Assembly (NCBI RefSeq): GCF_003671715.1
Contig: NZ_RAIF01000032.1
Span: 1,233,243-1,266,841 of the forward strand
DNA from: Streptomyces sp. E2N166
Lineage (GTDB): Bacteria > Actinomycetota > Actinomycetes > Streptomycetales > Streptomycetaceae
DNA length: 33,599 bases
Reading direction: 5' to 3'
In this document: positions 24,226-32,502 of the stretch, in pieces
How the letters are laid out: each line of letters begins with the position of its first letter
Position numbering within the stretch: the first letter of the stretch is position 1
Notes under the pieces: generated by a model
The model's input: only the letters and a program-made list of their open reading frames with translations
What the model was told of the DNA's origin: nothing
Databases searched by the model: none
Translations under genes and position numbers: made by a program

Positions 24226-25208
24226 AGTCCCAGCTCCTTCAGTACCGACACCACACGCTTGTCCTGGGCGTCCAGGAACGCGCCGAACTCGTCACCGGTG
24301 AGGAAGGCGTCGTCCCAGCCGTTCTGGTCCAGCGACTTCTTCCACTCCGGAGAGTCGTGCAGCTCCTCGAACAGGCGGGTCAGCTTGTTCCGCTCCGCCT
24401 CCGACAGGCCGGGCGGGGCGACGATGCCGCGCCAGTTGGTGAAGTCCACGTCGTAACCGGACTCCTTCAGCGTCGGCGCGTCCTTCAGGTCGTCGACCCG
24501 CTCGGGGCCGGTCACCGCGAGCACCCGCAGCTCGCCGGCCTTGATCTGGTCCAGGTACTCGCCGACACCGGAGACCCCGAACCCGACCTTGTTGCCGAGG
24601 ATCGAGGCGAGCAGTTCGCCGCCGCCGTCGAAGGGGATGTAGTTGACCGACTTGGGGGAGATCCCGGCGGCCTGTGCCATCAGCATCGGCGCCAGGTGGT
24701 CCGGCCCGCCCGGCGACGAACCGCCGCCGACAGGGATCTTGCCCGGGTCCTTCTTCCAGGCGGTGATCAGTTCGTCGATCGTCTTGTACGGCGAGTCCTT
24801 GCCGACCACGACGACGTCCTGCTCCTCGGTGAGCCGCGCGATCGGCGTGGTGTCGGCGAGGGTCTTGGGCGCGTGGTTGGAACGGGCGGCGCCCACCACG
24901 CCGAGGCCCATGGACATGGCGAGCTTGCCGTTGCCGTGTTCGCTCACCAGCCGGCTCAGGCCCACGGTGCCGCCCGCGCCGGGCAGGTTGAACACCTCGA
25001 TGTTGTGCGTGAGCCCGGCGTCCTCGGCGTTCTTCGCGGCAGTGCGGGCGGTGATGTCGTAGCCGCCGCCCGGCGTGTTGGGAACCATGAAGCGCAGGCC
25101 GGGGATCTGCGTGCCGGTCTCGGCGTCGCTGCCCGTGGAGAGCAACGGCGGTCCCGCGAGCACGAGCACGGCGGCCCCGAGCAGGGCAAGGGGGGTGCGC
25201 AGGCGCAC
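24222..25208 (-). CDS. tctC: Tripartite tricarboxylate transporter, solute-binding protein TctC
   Basis: The 328-residue exported protein has an N-terminal signal ('RTPLALLGAAVLVLAGPPLL') without a lipobox Cys, then the TctC/Bug fold: 'LRFMVPNTPGGGYDITAR', 'NLPGAGGTVGLSRL', 'VGGGSSPGGPDHLAPMLM', 'YIPFDGGGELLASILG', 'WRGIVAPPGL'. It captures the carboxylate and presents it to TctAB. The GTG at 25208 was chosen (AGGTGG eight bases upstream); GTGs at 25217 and 25220 would add three or four residues. First gene of the operon, divergent from a CitA-type sensor kinase. Confidence 0.93.
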   Translation of the reverse strand: MRLRTPLALLGAAVLVLAGPPLLSTGSDAETGTQIPGLRFMVPNTPGGGYDITARTAAKNAEDAGLTHNIEVFNLPGAGGTVGLSRLVSEHGNGKLAMSMGLGVVGAARSNHAPKTLADTTPIARLTEEQDVVVVGKDSPYKTIDELITAWKKDPGKIPVGGGSSPGGPDHLAPMLMAQAAGISPKSVNYIPFDGGGELLASILGNKVGFGVSGVGEYLDQIKAGELRVLAVTGPERVDDLKDAPTLKESGYDVDFTNWRGIVAPPGLSEAERNKLTRLFEELHDSPEWKKSLDQNGWDDAFLTGDEFGAFLDAQDKRVVSVLKELGL

Positions 25209-25456
25209 GTATGACACCACCTGTCGGTTGGGTAGAGCGGTAAGCGGTAGGGGGCGAGCCCCTGTGTGTGGGGGGGGTGACGTGGGCCACATCGTGCCTG
25301 CGGACCGGCGGCCTGTCTTCCTTGCGGAACCAAGGGAGGTTGTGGTCTTTGCGGTCACCGCCGGGGGCCGCCCGATGGATCACCGGTACGTCGCCGACGC
25401 ATCCCCGGTTCATTGCGAAGACAGCACATCTCTTTCCTTCGCCGCAGGTGGGCGCC

Positions 25457-27157
25457 ATGATGGCGAGCCGGCACACCCGCCCGCCCCCGTCAGCCGAGAT
25501 CGAGTCAGCCGTGGCCCCCACCTTCCGCCGTCATACCCTCGCGGGCGAGATGCTGGTCCTCCAGCTCGCCATCGTCGTGGTCGTGCTGCTCGCGGTCGCC
25601 GCCGTCTCGCTCGCCCAGTCCAAGGCCACCTTCAACCGCGTCGAGGGGCGCCGGGTCACCGCCCTGGCCGAGCAGCTCGCCGCCACGCCCCTGGTCCGCA
25701 GCCAGCTGCTGCGCCCCGTGCCGCAGGAGGCCCTCGCCCCGCTGGTGAACTCCACACAGACCCAGTCCGGGGTCACCTCGGTCACGGTGGCCGACGCCGA
25801 CGGCCGCGTCGTCAGCTCCACCGACCCCACGCTGATCGGCGGCCGGCTGCCGCGCGGCGAGGGCACCGCCGAGGGGCGCGGCTGGTCGGGCCCGCTGACC
25901 GTGCACGGCAGCCGAGAGCTCGTCGCCCGGGTCCCGGTGCTCGGCGCCACCCGGCAGACCCTCGGCCGGCACCTCGGCACGGTGATGGTCGGCGAGGCCG
26001 ACCCGACGGTGTGGCAGCGCCTCAGCGGCGCCTCGTCCTACCTCCTGGCCTACCTCGGAATCGCCAGCGGCCTCGGCGTGGCCGGCTCCTGGCTCCTCGC
26101 CCGGCGCGTCAAACGGCAGACCCTCGGCCTGGAACCGCGCGAGATCGCCGGGCTCGCCGAGCACCGGGAGGCCATGCTGTACGGCATCGCCGAGGGCGTG
26201 GTCGCCCTCGATCCGCAGCACCGGCTGACCCTGGTCAACGAGATGGGCCGGCGTCTGCTCGACCTGCCCGCCGACTGCGTGGGCCAGAGCCTGGACGGCC
26301 TGGGCATCGACGGACGGCTGCGCGACGTGCTGGCCGGGGCCGCGGCGGACCGGGCCGAGCCGCGCGACGAGGTCGTGGTCCGCCACGGCCGGGTCCTGGT
26401 GATGAACCGCATGACCGTCACCAAGGACGGCCGCCCGTTCGGCTCGGTCACCACCCTGCGGGACCGCACCGAGCTGGCCCGTCTGGAACGGGAGATCGGC
26501 TCCTTCCGCAGCACTTCCGAGCTGCTGCGCGCCCAGGCCCACGAGTTCGCCAACCAACTGCACACCATCTCCGGACTCATCCAGATCGGCGAGCAGGACG
26601 AGGTGGTGCGCTACATCCGGGCGCTCAACCAGCGCCGTCAGTCCCTGGACGTCACCCTCAGCCGCCGGGTCCGTGACACCGCCGTCGCCGCGCTGCTGAC
26701 GGCGAAGTCCTCCCTGGCGTCCGAGCGCAGGGTCGCCCTGCGGGTGTCCGACCGCACGGCGCTCGACCGGCTCGCCCCGGAGGACGCCGCGGACGTGGCG
26801 ACCGTGGTCGGCAACCTCGTCGACAACGCCCTGGACGCCGCCGCGGCGCCCGATGGCGACCACGACGCCTGGGTGGAGGTCGAGCTGCGCCAGGACGCCT
26901 CCAGCGTCGAGATCGTGGTCCGCGACTCCGGGCCCGGCGTGGCGCCGGGACTGGCCCGCGAGGTCTTCTCCCACGGCTTCACCACCAAGGCCGCCCGGCA
27001 GGGCGAGCGCGGCATCGGCCTGGCGCTGACCAGGCTGGTCTGCGAGCGTCACGGCGGTGAGATCTCGGTGACCAACACCCCCGAGGGTGCCATGTTCACC
27101 GCACGCATGACCGTCAGCCACCTCACCGACGCGGTGGCGGAAGGAGCAGCACCATGA
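25457..27157 (+). CDS. CitA/DcuS-type sensor histidine kinase
   Basis: The 566-residue protein has a membrane helix ('VLQLAIVVVVLLAVAAVSL'), an extracytoplasmic Cache-like sensor (~65-185), a second helix ('YLLAYLGIASGLGVAGSWLL'), a PAS domain, an H-box 'AHEFANQLHTISGLIQIG' with His362, and an ATPase with N-box 'VVGNLVDNALDAA', 'DSGPGV' and 'GERGIGLAL'. The H-box and layout are those of citrate/C4-dicarboxylate sensors. Placed divergent from tctCBA, it probably senses the transported carboxylate (inference). The ATGs at 25457 and 25460 are equally possible. It overlaps the next gene by ATGA. Confidence 0.93.
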   Translation: MMASRHTRPPPSAEIESAVAPTFRRHTLAGEMLVLQLAIVVVVLLAVAAVSLAQSKATFNRVEGRRVTALAEQLAATPLVRSQLLRPVPQEALAPLVNSTQTQSGVTSVTVADADGRVVSSTDPTLIGGRLPRGEGTAEGRGWSGPLTVHGSRELVARVPVLGATRQTLGRHLGTVMVGEADPTVWQRLSGASSYLLAYLGIASGLGVAGSWLLARRVKRQTLGLEPREIAGLAEHREAMLYGIAEGVVALDPQHRLTLVNEMGRRLLDLPADCVGQSLDGLGIDGRLRDVLAGAAADRAEPRDEVVVRHGRVLVMNRMTVTKDGRPFGSVTTLRDRTELARLEREIGSFRSTSELLRAQAHEFANQLHTISGLIQIGEQDEVVRYIRALNQRRQSLDVTLSRRVRDTAVAALLTAKSSLASERRVALRVSDRTALDRLAPEDAADVATVVGNLVDNALDAAAAPDGDHDAWVEVELRQDASSVEIVVRDSGPGVAPGLAREVFSHGFTTKAARQGERGIGLALTRLVCERHGGEISVTNTPEGAMFTARMTVSHLTDAVAEGAAP

Positions 27158-27948
27158 CGGGTACGAGCGGCACGGCCGACGCGGCCGCCACGACCGCTGT
27201 GACGGGGGCGGCGGCCCCCCGGGGCACCGACGCCGCGATCGACGTGCTCGTGGTCGACGACGACTTCATGGTGGCCCGCGTGCACCGCGCCTTCGTGGAG
27301 CGCGTCGAGCCCTTCCGGGTCGTCGGGGTCGCAGGCACCGGGGAGCAGGCGCTCGCCGCCGTCGGGGAACTGCGCCCCGACCTGGTCCTGCTCGACCTGT
27401 ACCTGCCGGACGTCTTCGGCCTCGACGTCATCCCCCGGCTGCGCGCCGCCGGGCACGACTGCGACGTCATGGTCATCAGCGCGGCCCGGGAGGCCGACGC
27501 GGTGCGCGGCGCCGTCCGGCACGGAGTGGTCGACTACCTGCTCAAACCGTTCGAGTTCGAGGACCTGCGGGTTCGGCTGGAGCGCTACGCCGTCCAGCGC
27601 GGCCGACTCCTCGGCACAGTGGTGCGCAGCCAGGCCGACGTCGACCGCGTGCTGGCGGGGGCGTCGCCGGCCGCGCCGGTCCCGGCGCTGCCCAAGGGCA
27701 TGAGCGTGGAGACCGCCGAGCTGGTCGAACGCACTCTGCGTGCGGCCGACGGCACCCTGTCCGCCAGCGAGTGCGCGGCCCTGACCGGCGTCTCCCGGGT
27801 CAGCGCCCGCCGCTACCTGGAGTACTTCCACACCGTCGGCAGCGCGGAGGTCTCCCTGCGCTACGGGGTGGCGGGCCGCCCCGAACGCCGCTACCGCTTC
27901 CGGGGCGCGGTCACCGGCCTGGCGCTCCCGCCCGCAGCGCGTCCATGA
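27154..27948 (+). CDS. CitB/DcuR-type response regulator
   Basis: The 264-residue protein has a receiver domain 'IDVLVVDDDFMVARVHRAFVE' with acidic triad D35-D37, phospho-acceptor D81 in 'VLLDLYLPDVFG' and Lys in 'YLLKPFEFEDL'. Its C-terminal helix-turn-helix has 'LSASECAALTGVSRVSARRYLEYF', as in CitB-family regulators. It is coupled to the kinase by ATGA (27154-27157) and is the expected activator of tctCBA. Its final 38 bases overlap the convergent tetR gene. The first ~28 residues are an extra Ala/Thr-rich stretch. Confidence 0.94.
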   Translation: MTGTSGTADAAATTAVTGAAAPRGTDAAIDVLVVDDDFMVARVHRAFVERVEPFRVVGVAGTGEQALAAVGELRPDLVLLDLYLPDVFGLDVIPRLRAAGHDCDVMVISAAREADAVRGAVRHGVVDYLLKPFEFEDLRVRLERYAVQRGRLLGTVVRSQADVDRVLAGASPAAPVPALPKGMSVETAELVERTLRAADGTLSASECAALTGVSRVSARRYLEYFHTVGSAEVSLRYGVAGRPERRYRFRGAVTGLALPPAARP

Positions 27949-28501
27949 CGAAGTCCAGGAACCGGGTGGCCCGCGGCTGCCAGTCCTCGCCGGGATCGAT
28001 CAGCCAGAGACCGCCGATGACGAGGAAGAAGTCGTCCGCGGAGACCCCGGGCCGGATGGTGCCGGCCTCCTCGTTGGCGCGGAGCAGGAGCTGGGCCGCG
28101 TCCATGACGGGGGTGGGGCGCGGCTTCTCCGGTCCGCCGGGCGCGCTGGTGACCAGCCGGATCGCGTCCGCCAGGCCGGCCTTGGTCATCGCGAACCGGG
28201 CGAGGCGGTCCATCCATTCACGCAGGGCCCGCTCGGGCTCCCGCGTGGCCAGCAACTCGGGAGCGGCGTCCGCCACCTGCTGCATCTCGTAGCGGTAGAC
28301 CTCCAGGACGAGCGCCTCGCGGTGCGGGAAGTTGCGGTAGAACGTGCCCTGTCCGACGCCCGCCTTCTTGGCGATGCCGCTCAACGGGGCGTCCGCGCAG
28401 CGCGTCAGTTCCTCTATGGCCACTTTCAGGATCCGCTCGCGGTTGCGCTGGGCGTCCGAACGCAGGGGAGTGTCCGGCCTGTCCCTCTTCGGCTGCGGCA
28501 C
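27911..28501 (-). CDS. TetR-family transcriptional repressor
   Basis: The 196-residue protein has an N-terminal TetR helix-turn-helix, 'RNRERILKVAIEELTRCADAPLSGIAKKAGVGQGTFYRNFPHREALVLEVY' (~19-70 in parts), and a divergent ligand-binding C-terminus. The GTG at 28501 has an AAGGAGG ribosome site. It is divergent from the aldehyde oxidoreductase operon, whose promoter carries two palindromic operators, so it most likely represses that operon and perhaps itself (inference). Its 3' end overlaps the response-regulator gene by 38 bases on the opposite strand. Confidence 0.94.
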   Translation of the reverse strand: MPQPKRDRPDTPLRSDAQRNRERILKVAIEELTRCADAPLSGIAKKAGVGQGTFYRNFPHREALVLEVYRYEMQQVADAAPELLATREPERALREWMDRLARFAMTKAGLADAIRLVTSAPGGPEKPRPTPVMDAAQLLLRANEEAGTIRPGVSADDFFLVIGGLWLIDPGEDWQPRATRFLDFVMDALRAGAPGR

Positions 28502-28537
28502 TCGTCCTCCTTCCGGGTTCGTGGCCGAATCCCGTTC

Positions 28538-28566
28538 TTGCTAAGCGGACAGCTGTCCGTTACGTT
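28538..28566 (+). promoter_or_regulatory. Aldehyde oxidoreductase operon promoter with operator O1
   Basis: -35 TTGCTA (28538-28543) and -10 TACGTT (28561-28566) are separated by 17 bases. The spacer is almost filled by the perfect 14-bp palindrome CGGACAGCTGTCCG (28546-28559), where TetR binding would block RNA polymerase. Confidence 0.65.
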
Positions 28567-28577
28567 TTCCAAACGAG

Positions 28578-28591
28578 CGGACAGTTGTCCG
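28578..28591. promoter_or_regulatory. TetR operator O2
   Basis: CGGACAGTTGTCCG repeats O1 with a single change at the centre and lies 32 bp (about three helical turns) from it, just past the expected transcription start. This is consistent with two repressor dimers on the same DNA face. Confidence 0.65.
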
Positions 28592-28669
28592 GTTGCCGGT
28601 CCACTCTAGCGGCGGCCACGGCCGGCGGCCCCCGACCGCGCACGAACCCACCGCCTACAGCCCATTTTC

Positions 28670-28753
28670 ACTGTCACCAGACACCAACTGTCGTCGGACA
28701 TCAACTGTCACCAGACATCGACTGTCACCAGACACCACTGTCACCAGACAACA
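28670..28753 (+). repeat. Five tandem 17-bp repeats in the operon leader
   Basis: Five copies (28670, 28687, 28704, 28721, 28737; the fourth is 16 bases) share the consensus ACTGTCACCAGACAYCA. Each contains TGTC-N4-GACA. The second copy changes the middle four bases (GTCG) and the base after TGTC-N4, but keeps both arms. The array ends two bases before the AAGAAGG ribosome site of the 2Fe-2S gene. TGTC/GACA is also the core half-site of operators O1 and O2. Confidence 0.9.
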
Positions 28754-28766
28754 AAGAAGGCTGACC

Positions 28767-29366
28767 ATGGCCCCAGCGCCCTCGTCGACGTCCAGCGCCG
28801 TCGTCCTGAACATCAACGGCGAGAAGCACCAGCTGACCGTCGACCACCGCACCACCCTCCTCGACGCCCTGCGCGAGCGCCTCGACCTCACCGGTACCAA
28901 GAAGGGCTGCGACCAGGGGCAGTGCGGCGCCTGCACCGTCCTGGTCGACGGGCGTCGCGCCGTCTCCTGCCTCAACCTCGCCGTCGCCGCCGAGGGGCGC
29001 GAGATCACGACCATCGAGGGCATGGCCGAGGGGGACCGCCTGCACCCGGTGCAGCAGGCCTTCCTCGACCTCGACGGCTACCAGTGCGGCTACTGCACGC
29101 CCGGCCAGATCTGCTCGGCGATCGCCGTCATCGAGGAACACGCGGCCGGCTGGCCCAGCGCCGCCACCGAGGACGTACGGCCCGAGGCCGGACCGCCACC
29201 CCTGACACCGGAGGAGATCCGCGAACGGATGAGCGGGAACCTGTGCCGGTGCGGAGCCTACGTCTCCATCGTCCAGGCGGTCGCCCGCGCGGCCGGGGCC
29301 GACGAAGCGGCGGTCGGCGAGGACGACGCGAACCAGGGCGAGACCGCGAAGGAGACGGCGGCATGA
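28767..29366 (+). CDS. Aldehyde oxidoreductase 2Fe-2S subunit (PaoA/YagT-type)
   Basis: The 199-residue protein has a plant-type 2Fe-2S ferredoxin domain with C48, C53, C56 and C68 ('GCDQGQCGACTVLVDGRRAVSC') and the all-alpha second cluster with C107, C110, C160 and C162 ('QCGYCTPGQI', 'NLCRCGAY'). It passes electrons between the molybdenum site and FAD. E. coli PaoA carries a Tat signal; this protein starts 'MAPAPSSTSSAVVLNI' with none, so the enzyme is probably cytoplasmic. The ATG at 28767 follows AAGAAGG. It overlaps the next gene as ATGA. Confidence 0.93.
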   Translation: MAPAPSSTSSAVVLNINGEKHQLTVDHRTTLLDALRERLDLTGTKKGCDQGQCGACTVLVDGRRAVSCLNLAVAAEGREITTIEGMAEGDRLHPVQQAFLDLDGYQCGYCTPGQICSAIAVIEEHAAGWPSAATEDVRPEAGPPPLTPEEIRERMSGNLCRCGAYVSIVQAVARAAGADEAAVGEDDANQGETAKETAA

Positions 29367-30355
29367 GGGAGTTCGGATACGAGCGCGCCGACGACGTCTC
29401 CGGTGCGGTGGCGCTGCTCGCCGCCGACCCGGACGCCCGCTTCCTCGGCGGCGGCACCAACCTCGTCGACCTGATGAAGACCGGCGTCGAACGCCCCGCC
29501 CGGCTCGTCGACGTCCGCGAACTCCCCCTGGACGGCATCGAGCCGACCGCCGACGGCGGCCTGCGCATCGGCGCGACCGTGACCAACAGCGACCTCGCCG
29601 CCCACCCCGCGGTGCGCCGCTCCTACCCGGCGCTGACCCAGGCGGTGCTGGCCGGTGCCTCCGGGCAGCTGCGCAACATGGCCACCGTCGGCGGCAACCT
29701 GCTCCAGCGCACCCGCTGCGGCTACTTCACCGACGTGAGCAAGCCCTGCAACAAGCGTGTCCCGGGCAGCGGTTGTCCCGCGATCACGGGCGAACACCAC
29801 AACCACGCCATCCTGGGCGCCTCCGGCCACTGCGTGGCCGTGCACCCCTCGGACATGGGCGTCGCCCTAGCGGCCTTCGACGCGGTCGTCACCTACGAAA
29901 CCGCCGACGGCCCGGGCGAGTCGCCGCTCACCGACTTCTACCTCCCCGTCGGTGACACCCCGGACCGGGAGACCGCCCTGCCGCCCGGCGCGCTGATCAC
30001 CGGCATCACCCTGCCGCCCGCCCCGGTCGCCGCCCGCTCCCGCTACCGCAAGGTGCGCGAGCGCGCCTCGTACGCCTTCGCGATCGGCTCGGCCGCCGCC
30101 GCGCTCGACGTCGAGGACGGCGTCGTGCGCGACGCGCGGCTGGCCTTCGGCGCGGTCGCCTCCCGGCCCTGGCGGGCCCGCGCGGCCGAGGAGGTGCTGA
30201 TCGGCCGACCGGCCGACGGCGAGACCTTCGCCGCCGCCGCGGACGCCGAACTCGGTGCCGCCAGGCCACTGCCCGACAACGGATACAAGGTGACCCTCAT
30301 GCGCAACCTCGTGGTGGCCGTCCTGACCGAACTCGCCGAGGAGGCCGCCCGATGA
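29363..30355 (+). CDS. Aldehyde oxidoreductase FAD subunit with 4Fe-4S insert (PaoB/YagS-type)
   Basis: The 330-residue FAD-binding protein has 'FLGGGTNLVDLMK' (FAD loop) and 'GASGQLRNMATVGGNLLQRTRCGYF' typical of this family. It retains the four-cysteine insert that binds a 4Fe-4S cluster in E. coli PaoB: C119, C129, C138 and C157 ('RCGYF', 'PCNKR', 'GSGC', 'GHCVAVHPSD'). Ordinary xanthine dehydrogenase FAD subunits lack it, so this supports an aldehyde oxidoreductase rather than a xanthine dehydrogenase. ATGA couplings occur on both sides. Confidence 0.93.
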   Translation: MREFGYERADDVSGAVALLAADPDARFLGGGTNLVDLMKTGVERPARLVDVRELPLDGIEPTADGGLRIGATVTNSDLAAHPAVRRSYPALTQAVLAGASGQLRNMATVGGNLLQRTRCGYFTDVSKPCNKRVPGSGCPAITGEHHNHAILGASGHCVAVHPSDMGVALAAFDAVVTYETADGPGESPLTDFYLPVGDTPDRETALPPGALITGITLPPAPVAARSRYRKVRERASYAFAIGSAAAALDVEDGVVRDARLAFGAVASRPWRARAAEEVLIGRPADGETFAAAADAELGAARPLPDNGYKVTLMRNLVVAVLTELAEEAAR

Positions 30356-32502
30356 CCACCGCCACGACCGGTCCTACGACGGTGAAGGGCGCCGTCGGCA
30401 CCGCGCACACGCGCGTGGAGGGCCGCGACAAGGTGACCGGAGCGGCCCGCTACGCCGGCGAGATCCCCTTCGCCGACCTCGCGCACGGCTGGCTGGTGCT
30501 GTCCACCGTCGCCCGCGGCCGCATCCGCTCGATCGACACCGACCCCGTCCTCGGCATGCCCGGCGTGCTCGCCGTCCTCCACCACGGCAACGCCCCGCGC
30601 GTCGACACCGACTACGTGGGCATGCTGGGCATTCCGCCGGACCCGACAGCCGCCGTCTTCCAGAACGACCGGGTGCCGCACGCGGGATGGCCGGTCGCCC
30701 TCGTCGTCGCCGGGACGCCCGAGCAGGCGAGGGAGGCCGCCGAGGCCCTCGTCGTCACGTACGACACGGAACCGCACGACATCACGCTCTCCGCCGACCA
30801 CCCCGACGCCTACCCGGCCGACGGACACATGCCCGCGGAGACCGAGAAGGGTGACCTGGCGGCCGGCCTGGCGGCGTCCGCCGTCGTGGTGGACGAGGAG
30901 TACACCACCCCCGAAGAGCACCACAGCATGATGGAGCCGCACGCGGCCACCGCCCTGTGGGACGGCGGCCGGCTGGAGGTCGTCGACTCCAACCAGGGCA
31001 CCACCTGGATCCAGGGCGAACTCGTGAAGATGTTCTCCCTCGACGAGTCCTCGGTGCGGGTGCGCTCCGAGCACGTCGGCGGCGGCTTCGGCAGCAAGGG
31101 CCTGCGCGCCCACCAGGTGTCCGCGGTGATGGCCGCGACCGTGCTGCACCGGCCGGTGCGCGTGGTCATGACCCGGCGTCAGATGTTCTCGCTGGCCGGA
31201 TACCGCAGCCCCACCACCCAGCGCGTCCGCCTCGGCGCCGGCGCCGACGGCCGGCTGCGCGCCCTGGAACACCGCTCGCTGAACCAGACGTCGACCGTCT
31301 ACGAGTTCGTCGAGCCCGGCGCAGGTGTCGCCAGGGTGATGTACGACGCCGACGCCCACCGCACGGCCAACCACGTCGTACGGCTCGACGTGCCGTCCCC
31401 GACGTTCATGCGAGCGCCGGGTGAGGCGCCGGGGTCCTTCGCGATCGAGTCGGCGTTCGACGAACTCGCCGAACGCTGCGGCGTCGACCCGATCGACCTG
31501 CGCCTGCGCAACGAGCCGGAGGCCGGCCCGGTCTCCGGGCTGCCGTTCAGCGGCCGCAACCTGGCCGCCTGCTTCAACGAGGGAGCGCGTCGCTTCGGCT
31601 GGGCGGACCGCGATCCGCGTCCCGGGGTGCGCCGCGACGGGCGCTGGCTGCTGGGCACCGGCACGGCCGCGGCGTCCTTCCAAGCGGGCGCGGGTCCGTC
31701 CACCGCTCTCGTGACCGCGGAGGCCGACGGCACCTTCACCGTGCGGATCGCCGCCGCCGACATCGGCACCGGCGCCCGCACCGCGCTCACCCTGGTGGCC
31801 GCCGACGCGCTGGACGTCACGCCCGAGCAGGTCCGGGTGCGCATCGGGGACAGCGACTTCGGACCGGCGATGATCGCGGGCGGCTCGATGGGTACCCGTT
31901 CCTGGGCGTGGGCGATCACCGAGGCGGCCCGCGAACTGCGGGAACGGCTCGCCCTGGGCACGAGCATCCCGCCGGAGGGCATCACCGTACGCTCCGACAC
32001 CACCGCGGCCCTCGGTGCCCTCGCGCAGAAGGAACGGCACTCCTTCGGTGCGCAGTTCGCCGAGGTCGCCGTGGACACCGCCACCGGCGAGGTGCGGGTG
32101 CGCCGCATGCTCGGCATCTTCGCGGCGGGCCGAATCGTCAACCCGCTCACCGCCCGCAACCAGCTGGTCGGCGGCATGGTCTGGGGCATCTCCATGGCCC
32201 TGCACGAGGAGGCGGTCCGGGACCGGGCGAGCGGCGGACTCTACGGCCCCGACCTCGCCGGCTACCACGTCGCCACGCACGCCGACGTCCCGGACGTCGA
32301 GGCGGACTGGGTGGACGACCCCGACCCGGACGACCCGGTCGGCATCAAGGGCGTCGGCGAGATCGGCATCGTGGGCGCGGCGGCGGCCGTCGCCAACGCA
32401 GTCTGGCACGCGACCGGCGTTCGCCACCGGAGCCTGCCGATCCGGCCCGACCGCGTGCTGTCGGCCACGGTGCCCGCAGTCGGGGGCGGGACGGATGCTT
32501 GA
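30352..32502 (+). CDS. Aldehyde oxidoreductase molybdopterin subunit (PaoC/YagR-type)
   Basis: The 716-residue catalytic subunit of the xanthine oxidase family oxidises its substrate at a molybdenum cofactor. It shows 'GRDKVTGAARYAGEIPF' at the start, 'EEHHSMMEPHAATALW', 'HVGGGFGSKGLRAHQVSAVMAA', 'MRAPGEAPGSFAIESAFDELA' and 'GRNLAACFNEGARRFGW', and near the end 'GIKGVGEIGIVG', where Glu670 is the conserved active-site glutamate. Aromatic or aliphatic aldehydes are the likely substrates from the subunit pattern. It overlaps the upstream gene by ATGA and the XdhC-type gene by eight bases. Confidence 0.94.
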   Translation: MTTATTGPTTVKGAVGTAHTRVEGRDKVTGAARYAGEIPFADLAHGWLVLSTVARGRIRSIDTDPVLGMPGVLAVLHHGNAPRVDTDYVGMLGIPPDPTAAVFQNDRVPHAGWPVALVVAGTPEQAREAAEALVVTYDTEPHDITLSADHPDAYPADGHMPAETEKGDLAAGLAASAVVVDEEYTTPEEHHSMMEPHAATALWDGGRLEVVDSNQGTTWIQGELVKMFSLDESSVRVRSEHVGGGFGSKGLRAHQVSAVMAATVLHRPVRVVMTRRQMFSLAGYRSPTTQRVRLGAGADGRLRALEHRSLNQTSTVYEFVEPGAGVARVMYDADAHRTANHVVRLDVPSPTFMRAPGEAPGSFAIESAFDELAERCGVDPIDLRLRNEPEAGPVSGLPFSGRNLAACFNEGARRFGWADRDPRPGVRRDGRWLLGTGTAAASFQAGAGPSTALVTAEADGTFTVRIAAADIGTGARTALTLVAADALDVTPEQVRVRIGDSDFGPAMIAGGSMGTRSWAWAITEAARELRERLALGTSIPPEGITVRSDTTAALGALAQKERHSFGAQFAEVAVDTATGEVRVRRMLGIFAAGRIVNPLTARNQLVGGMVWGISMALHEEAVRDRASGGLYGPDLAGYHVATHADVPDVEADWVDDPDPDDPVGIKGVGEIGIVGAAAAVANAVWHATGVRHRSLPIRPDRVLSATVPAVGGGTDA

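Noticed and set aside
25505..27121. 538-codon minus-strand open frame
   Set aside because: It is antisense to the sensor kinase, which has every expected motif in frame.
28593..28766. N-terminal extension of the 2Fe-2S subunit through the tandem repeats
   Set aside because: The frame is open, but the translation is a repeat-derived Arg/Ser/Pro/Thr peptide. The good ribosome site and family start are at 28767.
28767..32502. Xanthine dehydrogenase or CO dehydrogenase assignment
   Set aside because: The FAD subunit has the four-cysteine 4Fe-4S insert of PaoB/YagS, which those enzymes lack.
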